The notes beneath the pieces were generated by a model that ran no database searches, had not been told where the DNA came from, and saw only the letters and a list, made by a program, of their open reading frames with translations. A stretch of DNA of 11,393 nucleotides from NCBI GenBank assembly GCA_026986885.1, contig JALSNT010000321.1, forward strand, positions 1 through 11,393, in the 5' to 3' direction. A program made the position numbers and the translations under genes. The stretch is from Desulfobulbaceae bacterium (GTDB lineage: Bacteria; Desulfobacterota; Desulfobulbia; Desulfobulbales; Desulfobulbaceae). Position 1 is the stretch's first letter; the number at the start of each line of letters is the position of its first letter. Shown piece after piece: positions 5,249 to 11,393 of this stretch.

Positions 5249-6607
5249 TCATCGGTCAAGGAAATCGCTCCTTTTCAGGCCATGCTTTTTCAGCTTATAA
5301 TAAAGAGTTTTTCTGGGCAGACCAAGGGCCTGGCATGTTTTGCCGATGTTTCCCCTGTTCCAGAGTAGTTCCTGCTCGAGGATACATTTTTCAAAAGATG
5401 CCAACTGGTTGGCTAAGGGTTGTTTTTTGTCGCTATCCATGTCCGTTGCCGGGTCACCACAGCCGTTATCCAGCCCCAAAACAGTACGGTCGGCGACATT
5501 CTGCAACTCCCGGACATTGCCGGGCCAGGAATGCTGCATAAGGCGCTGCAGCAGGGCGGGGGAGAGCTCCGGTGGATGCCGTTCCAGCCGTTTGGCCGTT
5601 TTGTGTAGAAAATGGGTGAACAACAGAGGAATATCGTCAAGCCTCTGTCGCAGCGGCGGATTTTGCAGGGTAACGACATTGAGACGATAGTAGAGATCGG
5701 CACGAAAATTTCCCTGTTCACTGAGTTTGAGAAGGTCCTTTTTTGAGGCGGCGATAACCCGCAGGTCAATGGCAATTGAGTCCCTGCCGCCCAATCGATC
5801 AACAGTTCTTTCCTGAAGTACCCGCAACAACCGGACCTGGAGGGTCAGGGGCATGCTTTCTATTTCATCGAGAAACAGGGTGCCGCCGGAGGCCTGCTCA
5901 AATTTGCCGATATGGAGTCGATCTGCACCGGTAAAGGCACCTGGTTCATGGCCGAAGAGTTCATTTTCGATGATGGATTCCGGCATGGCGCCGCAGTTAA
6001 CTGCAATGAAAGGATTATTGCTCCTGCTGCTCTGCTCGTGCAGACAGCGGGCAATCAGCTCTTTGCCGGTGCCGGTTTCGCCGATAATCAGGACATCGGT
6101 ATCCGTATCGGCAACATTAAGAATCGCCTGCCGCAGTTGGACAATGGCTTCACTGCGGCCCAGGATAACCGATTCCAGGCCGTCTTTACGTCTGACCTGG
6201 GCGCGGAGAGTTCGATTGTCAAGGATTAGCCGTCGTTTTTCCATGGCCCGACCAACGACATCGACAAGTCGACTTGAGGACAACGGTTTTTCTATGAAAT
6301 CATAGGCCCCCAGCCGCATGGCCTCAACCGCCATGCTGACGTCTCCGTGACCGGTGACCAGGATCACCGGCAGGTCCGGATCAATGTCAACCACATATTG
6401 CAGGAGTTCAAATCCGTCCATCCCCGGCATCTTGACATCGCAGACCACCACGTCCGGCCACTGGGCGGAGATCTTGCCGGTTGCGTCCTCGGCACGGTTA
6501 CAGCAGTCTACCGTATGCCCGGCCAGCATAAGGGCCTGGCCTGCCGCCTTGCAGACGTGTGTATCATTATCAATGACGATTATCCGACCGCTAACATTCA
6601 TGTGCAT
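5249..6607 (-). CDS. dctD: DctD-like sigma-54-dependent response regulator
   Basis: A 452-residue NtrC-class activator with three domains in order. The first is a receiver (residues about 8-120) with phospho-acceptor D57 in CDVKMPGMDG, T85 and K107. The second is an AAA+ domain (about 148-370) with Walker A GETGTGKE (176-183), the sigma-54 contact loop GAFTGA (223-228), Walker B GGTLFLDE (241-248), the arginine region FRADLYYRLN (301-310) and WPGNVREL (361-368). The third is a Fis-type helix-turn-helix near 415-441. It should hydrolyse ATP to open sigma-54 promoters when phosphorylated by the adjacent kinase. The start overlaps the kinase stop by 17 nt; ATG codons at 6607 and 6601 are both possible and neither has a strong ribosome site. 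The usual acidic pair of the receiver reads D13-N14 instead of DD. The likely target is the transport operon immediately downstream. Confidence 0.93.
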   Translation of the reverse strand: MHMNVSGRIIVIDNDTHVCKAAGQALMLAGHTVDCCNRAEDATGKISAQWPDVVVCDVKMPGMDGFELLQYVVDIDPDLPVILVTGHGDVSMAVEAMRLGAYDFIEKPLSSSRLVDVVGRAMEKRRLILDNRTLRAQVRRKDGLESVILGRSEAIVQLRQAILNVADTDTDVLIIGETGTGKELIARCLHEQSSRSNNPFIAVNCGAMPESIIENELFGHEPGAFTGADRLHIGKFEQASGGTLFLDEIESMPLTLQVRLLRVLQERTVDRLGGRDSIAIDLRVIAASKKDLLKLSEQGNFRADLYYRLNVVTLQNPPLRQRLDDIPLLFTHFLHKTAKRLERHPPELSPALLQRLMQHSWPGNVRELQNVADRTVLGLDNGCGDPATDMDSDKKQPLANQLASFEKCILEQELLWNRGNIGKTCQALGLPRKTLYYKLKKHGLKRSDFLDR

Positions 6608-8483
6608 CTGCTGTTTTCGGTTTAGCCCGTTGCAGGGTAATGGTCACAATCGTTCCTCCCTGCGGATGATTTTCCGCTTTAATGGTGCCTCCGAAATCAT
6701 GAATGATGGCCCGGGAAAGTGACAGGCCCAGTCCCAGTCCCCTGCCTTTCTCCTTGGTGGTGAAAAAAGGGTCAAACAGTTGCTCAAGGTGTTCCTCGGC
6801 AATGCCGGGGCCTGAATCATGGAGGGTCAGCGTTACCCATTGCGGCCCGGCGGTTACGTCGAGGTCGATTTCTCTACGCTTCTGAGTATTCACCGCATCA
6901 AGCCCATTGCCGATAATATTCACCAGCACCTGTTCAAGGCGAATGGATTCCGCAAGCACAAAGACATTTGCAGACGGCAGGTTGGTTCGTATCTTCACCC
7001 CGTGTTTTTTGCGGCGCAGGTCAAGCAGGGTGAGAGCACTGGTGATGGGTTCGGTCAGGAGAATCGGCGTTGTCCTGCCGGGTGTCTTGCGGGAAAATGA
7101 TTTGAGGTGTCTCGTTATTTCCGCCATTTTGGAGATCACCTGGGCAATGTCCGAGAGGTTTTGCCTGGCCTCCTCGGGCCGGTGTTGATCCAGAAACAGA
7201 CAGGCGTTGTCGGCATACATCCGGATGGCAGACAGGGGCTGGTTTATTTCATGGGTGATGGATGCCGCCATCTGGCCGATGGCCGCAAGTTTTCCCGCCT
7301 GGATAAGTTCATTCTGGGTGGCACGCAGTTCCTGTTCAGTTTGTTTGTGTTCTTCGATTTCTTCATACAACCGTGTATTTATCCTTGTGAGTTCTTTTGT
7401 CCTCTGTCTGACCTTGTGTTCAAGCTGTTCATTGGCCTGTTGCAGCAGCACCCGGGAATGTTCCTGCAGCAGGTGTTGTTGCCGACGTGCTTTTTTTCGA
7501 TTGTAAAACAACATGGCAAGCAGGACAAGGGCGATCAGGAAAACAGCCATCAACAGCATCATATTGCGGACGTAACTGTCCACATGGGAAAGATCACTGA
7601 GGATATGAACCGTCCAGCCTGCGTCGGGCATGCTTTTTGACTGGATCAGGTAAGGATGACGGCCTTTACTGTTCCGTTGATCGCCGTTAACAGAGTCTAT
7701 GTTAAGTTCTATTAATGCGTTGTTGTTACCAGCCGAACCGATGGCCGTTCCTGTTAAGGCATCTGCTTCAATATCACCGTAGCGGCGACTTCTACGCAGT
7801 TTTTGCATCACGTCATTGCTTAATGGGTGCAGGGCGCGGAATTTCCAGGGCGCATAGCTGGTGATGAAAATAATACCCTGGGGATCGGTGACAATGACTT
7901 TTTCCGATCCCCTGGCCCAGATGTCTTCAAGCCGCTGTAACTGCACCTTGACGGTGAGTACACCGATGGTTTTTTTTTGTGTGCCGATGGGGGCGGAAAA
8001 ATAATATCCACGCACATGCGAGGTCGTACCCAGGGCAAAATAGCGGCCTGGTCGGCCCTGCATGGCCTCTTGAAAATAGGGGCGGAAGGTGAGGTCTTCC
8101 CCGATAAATGAGACCGCCCCCCGCCAGTTGCTGGAGGCGATTACCCTGCCGCCGGTGCTGATAATGTATATTGCCGAGGTTTCAGCCAGACGGTTGATAT
8201 GTTCCAGTTCATGATTGACCTTACTCAGCAGCCGGGCGTCTGTTGGATGCTGCAACAGACCGGTGAAATTTGGGTTGGTTGTCAGGATTTGCGGCAGCGC
8301 CTCAAATTTATCAAGCTCACTCTGCAGATCCCCGGTGTAAACCTTCAGGGCCTTGGCCGCCTTGCCGCGTATGCGGTGGAGTTCCAGACGTCTGGTCCAG
8401 TTGCCGGTGAGGCGAACGGCAAACAGACAGACAAGGATAAGGAGCAGAACGTAAATGGGGACGAAAAAACGAGGGAAATGCAT
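6591..8483 (-). CDS. dctB: DctB-like C4-dicarboxylate sensor histidine kinase
   Basis: A 630-residue membrane kinase. TM1 is at about residues 6-26 and TM2 at about 307-327, and they enclose a periplasmic double-Cache (PDC) sensor. A DctB hallmark is visible there: FRPYFQEAM (133-141), then GRYFALGTTSHVRGYYFSAPI (146-166), in the segment that contacts succinate/malate in known DctB structures. After TM2 come a long coiled coil (about 335-395), the HisKA box SITHEINQPL with phospho-acceptor H411, and an ATPase domain with N526, DSGPG (556-560) and GLGLGLS (582-588). It should autophosphorylate on sensing an extracytoplasmic carboxylate and pass phosphate to the overlapping dctD-like product. 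No good Shine-Dalgarno sequence precedes the ATG at 8483. That start is kept because TM1 begins at residue 6 and no in-frame ATG or GTG was found upstream before the frame becomes unconvincing. The ligand itself cannot be read from sequence. Confidence 0.92.
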   Translation of the reverse strand: MHFPRFFVPIYVLLLILVCLFAVRLTGNWTRRLELHRIRGKAAKALKVYTGDLQSELDKFEALPQILTTNPNFTGLLQHPTDARLLSKVNHELEHINRLAETSAIYIISTGGRVIASSNWRGAVSFIGEDLTFRPYFQEAMQGRPGRYFALGTTSHVRGYYFSAPIGTQKKTIGVLTVKVQLQRLEDIWARGSEKVIVTDPQGIIFITSYAPWKFRALHPLSNDVMQKLRRSRRYGDIEADALTGTAIGSAGNNNALIELNIDSVNGDQRNSKGRHPYLIQSKSMPDAGWTVHILSDLSHVDSYVRNMMLLMAVFLIALVLLAMLFYNRKKARRQQHLLQEHSRVLLQQANEQLEHKVRQRTKELTRINTRLYEEIEEHKQTEQELRATQNELIQAGKLAAIGQMAASITHEINQPLSAIRMYADNACLFLDQHRPEEARQNLSDIAQVISKMAEITRHLKSFSRKTPGRTTPILLTEPITSALTLLDLRRKKHGVKIRTNLPSANVFVLAESIRLEQVLVNIIGNGLDAVNTQKRREIDLDVTAGPQWVTLTLHDSGPGIAEEHLEQLFDPFFTTKEKGRGLGLGLSLSRAIIHDFGGTIKAENHPQGGTIVTITLQRAKPKTADAHEC

Positions 8484-9004
8484 TGTAAAAGAAATCGGGC
8501 CTGTCGTTAGCGACCCTTCCGGCTGTTTTTTTAAGAGAGCTTTCTTTATCTAATCGAAATAATAGATTTTTACTGTAGCCAATATGAGACGGCTCAACAA
8601 GAAGAAAAAATATCGCGGCGGCAGAGGTATGGAAAGAGTTTTATGGGATTCCAGGTTGTCATCAGGGGGAATTATGGAACAGCTGGAAGAAATGCAGAAA
8701 ACGAAAACAGGAAAAAACCTTGCAGGACAAAGGTTAATTAATATTTCCTTTTCACGTTGAGAATGCTTACCAAATAATTACTTGCGGCAGGATATCTATT
8801 CGATTATTTTTCTCATTTAATAAGGTGATTCGGTTCCTCCAATACGGACGGTAGGCGGATGGTTATGGAAAAAACAGGGATCTCCTAACCAGCCGTAAAA
8901 CATGTTGTTGTCTTGTTTACAAAAGAACAATGAGCAGAACCTGTTGTCGGGCCGGTTGATTTTTTACTTGTCCGCAACCTGGCTTAAATTTTAATCAGGG
9001 AGAA
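8484..9004. other. Divergent intergenic region between dctB-like and comEA-like genes
   Basis: About 520 bp, AT-rich, that must hold the promoters of two divergent transcription units; no convincing -35/-10 pair was found. Visible structures are TGGTTA/TAACCA (8860-8865 with 8886-8891), a possible hairpin leader element, and TTGTT-N8-AACAA (8913-8930), a possible operator. A 58-codon frame on the + strand (8584-8760) is listed separately. AGGGAG at 8997-9002 is the ribosome site of the comEA-like gene. No RNA gene or riboswitch is recognised. Confidence 0.5.
8584..8760 (+). CDS. Possible small protein of 58 (or 28) residues
   Basis: The + strand frame from the ATG at 8584 encodes 58 residues beginning MRRLNKKKKYRGGRG and ending LINISFSR before TGA. 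The first ATG has no ribosome site. An internal in-frame ATG at 8674 is preceded by CAGGGGG at 4-5 nt spacing and would give a 28-residue peptide (MEQLEEMQKTKTGKN...). The product is highly basic with no membrane segment, and nothing is recognised. It may be a chance frame in an intergenic region. Confidence 0.2.
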   Translation: MRRLNKKKKYRGGRGMERVLWDSRLSSGGIMEQLEEMQKTKTGKNLAGQRLINISFSR

Positions 9005-9472
9005 ATGAACATGCATCGACGCCAACTTCTTTGTTTCCTTATCACAGCCATTGCTGCTGTCTTTATCTTTTCGACCATGCCTGTTCTGGCTAAATCCACC
9101 GGCGGCTCCTCGGCGACAACCAGTGCTGAAAAGAATTCCAAGTCAAAGAAAAAAACAAAAAAGAAGAAGGCAAAGTCAAAGAAATCAAAATCTGCCGCTA
9201 AGAAAAAATCGACGGAAAAAAAGAGTTCAAAAAAGAAAACGAGTAAAAAAACAACGAAAAAAACAGCTAAAAGAAAGACCGGCAAGGTTAATATTAATAC
9301 GGCCGATGCCAAGACCCTGACCGAATTTACCGGTGTCGGACCGGTAACGGCAAAAAAGATCGTCGCCTACCGAAAAAAGAATGGCAGGTTCAAGAGTGCC
9401 AAAGATTTACTGAACGTCAAGGGAATTGGCGAAAAAACGTTAAAAAAAATGAAGCCGCAGCTTAAGTTTTAA
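9005..9472 (+). CDS. Secreted ComEA-like helix-hairpin-helix DNA-binding protein with lysine-rich linker
   Basis: 155 residues in three parts. A Sec signal peptide occupies residues 1-29 (hydrophobic core [15 protein letters not shown], cleavage near VLA). A low-complexity linker at about 42-94 contains 28 lysines in 53 positions with serine, threonine and alanine. A ComEA-type tandem helix-hairpin-helix domain follows (95-155) with [25 protein letters not shown] and [14 protein letters not shown]. Such domains bind double-stranded DNA non-specifically through the backbone. Periplasmic ComEA pulls incoming DNA during natural transformation. Two starts are possible: ATG 9005 is only 2 nt from AGGGAG, while ATG 9011 (MHRRQ) has ideal 8-nt spacing and is probably the true one. 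The long basic linker, similar in composition to histone-H1-like tails, is unusual for ComEA. No other competence gene is nearby, and mscL follows 25 nt downstream. Confidence 0.85.
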   Translation: MNMHRRQLLCFLITAIAAVFIFSTMPVLAKSTGGSSATTSAEKNSKSKKKTKKKKAKSKKSKSAAKKKSTEKKSSKKKTSKKTTKKTAKRKTGKVNINTADAKTLTEFTGVGPVTAKKIVAYRKKNGRFKSAKDLLNVKGIGEKTLKKMKPQLKF

Positions 9473-9497
9473 TCCGGAACATTCTGGAGATACGTAT

Positions 9498-9893
9498 ATG
9501 GGAATGCTCAAAGAATTTAAAGAGTTTGCCGTTAAAGGAAATGTCGTCGACATGGCGGTTGGTATCATTATCGGGGCGGCATTTGGGAAAATTGTCTCCT
9601 CGTTTGTCGCCGATGTTATCATGCCGCCGATAGGATTATTGCTTGGCGGGGTTGATTTCAGCAAGCTTGCCATTACCCTGAAAGCGGCTGCCGGCGATGC
9701 CCCGGCAGTTGTGCTTGGTTACGGAAAATTTATTCAGAGTGTCGTTGATTTTACCATTGTCGCTTTTGCCATCTTTATGGTTGTCAAGGCAATGAACAGT
9801 ATGAAGAAAAAAGAAGAGGAAGCGCCTGCAGAACCACCGAAACAGGAACTGTTGCTGACGGAGATTCGTGACCTCCTCAAAGAGAAATCATAA
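9498..9893 (+). CDS. mscL: Large-conductance mechanosensitive channel MscL
   Basis: 131 residues, close to the 136 of the E. coli channel. MscL is a homopentameric inner-membrane pore that opens under membrane tension to release solutes during osmotic downshock. The N-terminal amphipathic helix ([20 protein letters not shown]) leads into pore-lining TM1 with the conserved [25 protein letters not shown] stretch at about 22-46, here cited by its ends GIIIGAAFG and IMPPIG. A short periplasmic loop follows, then TM2 (about 76-98, [19 protein letters not shown]). An acidic/proline linker and the C-terminal helix [12 protein letters not shown] (119-130) form the cytoplasmic bundle. GGAG lies 9 nt before the ATG. 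The gene is 25 nt after the comEA-like gene on the same strand and precedes a strong terminator, so the two are probably co-transcribed. Identification is secure. Confidence 0.97.
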   Translation: MGMLKEFKEFAVKGNVVDMAVGIIIGAAFGKIVSSFVADVIMPPIGLLLGGVDFSKLAITLKAAAGDAPAVVLGYGKFIQSVVDFTIVAFAIFMVVKAMNSMKKKEEEAPAEPPKQELLLTEIRDLLKEKS

Positions 9894-10382
9894 TCCCCCC
9901 CTTCCCAGTTGTATTCCCCCTAATATCCGGACAGGGAAGTTCCTCCTCTCTTTCCCTGTCCGGAGTTCTTCTTCCGTTCTTTTTTCATCATTTTTTCATC
10001 CTGCTGTGAGAATCCCTGAATTCCTCCCTCTTATCAAGGGTAGTCACTGACCCCGTCACCCTTTCATTATTGATGGCGTTCTAAAAGACTTAATTTACAG
10101 CGTCTTGCATGCCCGGACGATTCACGACATATCCATGTATAATTTTGGGCTGTCCCGACATACTGTTTCTCGAAGTTTCCCCCCCCGGTTTCGTATCTGA
10201 ATATTTGTTTTTTTAGTTAACCATCGTTTCTATGTATGGAGCTTTGATTTTTTACTGGTGCAGCCCTTTCCATTGATTTCATAAAAAAATTAACTCCCTT
10301 GCAATGATGTGATAAACTCAGTCATAGAGAAGAGCATATCTTTCATTGGTAACCGGAAAATCATGCGAGGAAGGGAAATACC
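9894..10382. other. Intergenic region between mscL and the TonB-dependent receptor gene
   Basis: About 490 bp. The first 70 bp hold the mscL terminator. The rest is AT-rich with homopolymer runs (eight C at 10179-10186, T-rich tracts) and no convincing gene. A perfect TATAAT at 10138-10143 lacks a recognisable -35 box at 17 nt and would give a leader of about 240 nt. The ribosome site GAGGAAGGG (10367-10375) serves the receptor gene. No Fur box, cobalamin riboswitch or TPP riboswitch was recognised by eye. Confidence 0.5.
9927..9963 (+). terminator. Rho-independent terminator after mscL
   Basis: A perfect 12-bp stem, CCGGACAGGGAA (9927-9938) with TTCCCTGTCCGG (9952-9963), closes a 13-nt loop and is followed by pyrimidine-rich AGTTCTTCTTCCGTTCTTTTTT. 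It starts 34 nt after the mscL stop and ends the comEA-like/mscL unit. Confidence 0.85.
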
Positions 10383-11393
10383 ATGATGTTGCGCAGGAAG
10401 AAGAAAAATAAACTCATAAGGGAAATCCTTTCCCTTTGTTTGCTATACATTTTTTGTACAGTTAGTGTTCAAGGAGCTGATTTAGGCGTACTTTCACTGG
10501 ATGATCTCCTTAATCTGGAGGTCGTTTCCGTGGCCAAGGTACCGGGTAAGGTAACCAGTACACCGGCAGCCATTACCGTCATAAGCGGCGAGGACTTACG
10601 TAGAAGTGGGGTGCGGACTATTCCCGAGGCGCTGCGTATGGTTCCGGGTATGCACGTCTACCGGATTGATGCCAATAAATGGGCCGTCAGCGCCCGCGGC
10701 TTTGCCTCCAGGTTTGCCAATAAAATGTTGGTGATGATTGACGGACGCACAGTCTATTCCACCTTGTTTTCCGGAGTTTTCTGGGATGTTCAGGATGTAA
10801 TGATTGAGGATATCGACCGTATCGAAGTTGTCCGGGGGCCAGGTGGCACGCTTTGGGGAGCCAATGCCGTTAATGGAGTTATCAATATTATTACCAAAGA
10901 CAGTGCCGATACCCAGGGCGGTCTTGTTGCCCTGCGGGCACAAACAGGTCCGGATGGGGAAGTTTCCGCACGTTACGGCGGTTGGTTGAATGATAAAACC
11001 TCATATCGAGTCTATGGTAAATTTTTTGACCGGGAAAGTTTTGACAATCCTTCTGGTGGGGATGCCTCCGATGAATGGCACCAGGGCCGGGGAGGATTTC
11101 GGATGGATATGAATGTTTCCGCGATAAATAAAGTGACTTTACAGGGTGATATCTATGATGGCAAGTCAGGTGAATCGGTGAAATATATCATCCCTTCTCC
11201 CCCTTATGTCAATGTCTCCTCCACCGACGCACCGGTTACCGGTGGTAATCTGCTGGCACGGTGGAATAAAATTTTTTCCAGGAGCTCCGAGATTACCCTG
11301 CAGGTCTATTATGATCATATTGAGCGGGATGAGTTCTTTGTCGACGAGACTCTTGACACCGTGGATGTTGATTTTCAACAACGGTTTGACATA
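10383..11393 (+). CDS. TonB-dependent outer-membrane receptor, N-terminal 337 residues (3' truncated by the window edge)
   Basis: The frame is open from ATG 10383 to the last base with no stop, so at least 337 residues are coded and the barrel continues outside. Residues 1-32 are a long basic signal peptide (MMLRRKKKNKLIREIL, then a hydrophobic core ending VSVQGA). LSLDDLLNLEVVSVAK (37-52) resembles the linker found before the plug in many deltaproteobacterial receptors. The plug domain (about 58-172) shows TPAAITVISGEDLRRSG, IPEALRMVPGMHV, SARGFASRFANKMLVMIDGR and the signature DIDRIEVVRGPGG...WGANAVNGVINIITK. Beta-barrel strands with alternating aromatic residues begin after about 178. GAGGAAGGG lies 7 nt before the ATG; ATG 10386 is an alternative. 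Such receptors import siderophores, cobalamin or other large ligands using TonB energy. The substrate cannot be read here. Confidence 0.93.
   Translation, partial: MMLRRKKKNKLIREILSLCLLYIFCTVSVQGADLGVLSLDDLLNLEVVSVAKVPGKVTSTPAAITVISGEDLRRSGVRTIPEALRMVPGMHVYRIDANKWAVSARGFASRFANKMLVMIDGRTVYSTLFSGVFWDVQDVMIEDIDRIEVVRGPGGTLWGANAVNGVINIITKDSADTQGGLVALRAQTGPDGEVSARYGGWLNDKTSYRVYGKFFDRESFDNPSGGDASDEWHQGRGGFRMDMNVSAINKVTLQGDIYDGKSGESVKYIIPSPPYVNVSSTDAPVTGGNLLARWNKIFSRSSEITLQVYYDHIERDEFFVDETLDTVDVDFQQRFDI

Noticed and set aside
8995..9312. Phenylalanine-rich - strand frame opposite the comEA-like gene
   Set aside because: The F/V-rich composition is simply the complement of the AAA/AAG lysine codons; the + strand has a signal peptide and a known domain.
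1..11393. CRISPR array, tRNA, rRNA, insertion-sequence transposase or prophage genes
   Set aside because: Looked for and not seen: no regularly spaced repeats, no cloverleaf-like segment recognised, no transposase or integrase reading frame.

Overview
The window looks like chromosomal DNA of a Gram-negative bacterium, most likely an anaerobic sulfate- or sulfur-metabolising member of the Desulfobacterota (Desulfobulbales-like). This assignment is inferred from the gene mix: rubrerythrin, a DctB/DctD sigma-54 two-component pair, a periplasmic binding protein next to a DAACS symporter, an AAA/DUF4143 ATPase and a TonB-dependent receptor. No rRNA or other taxonomic marker is present.

Layout. 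(1) 1-293, + strand: the 3' half of a rubrerythrin gene. (2) 294-2300: an accessory-looking stretch on the - strand. It holds a DUF4143-type ATPase and a small ORF whose start overlaps the ATPase stop, bracketed by two nearly identical 85-bp hairpin repeats exactly 1680 bp apart. A further REP/MITE-like palindrome lies beside the first copy. (3) 2316-8483, all - strand: in transcription order a DctB-type sensor kinase, a DctD-type sigma-54 activator, a family-3 periplasmic solute-binding protein, a Na+-type DAACS symporter and a 94-aa protein of unknown function. (4) 9005-9893, + strand: a secreted ComEA-like helix-hairpin-helix protein with a very lysine-rich linker, then mscL, ending in a clear terminator. 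(5) 10383 to the right edge, + strand: the first 337 residues of a TonB-dependent outer-membrane receptor, with no stop codon inside the window.

How the genes work together. The central block reads as one sensing and uptake module. The kinase would sense a carboxylate in the periplasm and phosphorylate the DctD-like activator. That activator would drive a sigma-54 promoter; a good -24/-12 candidate sits at 4946-4961, about 80 nt before the binding-protein gene. The binding-protein and symporter genes are separated by only 2 nt, and no ABC permease or ATPase is present. The binding protein may therefore serve a secondary transporter, or act as a co-sensor for the kinase, rather than serve an ABC importer. 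This is the most interesting system in the window. The repeat-bracketed ATPase cassette and the histone-H1-like tail of the ComEA protein are the next most notable features.
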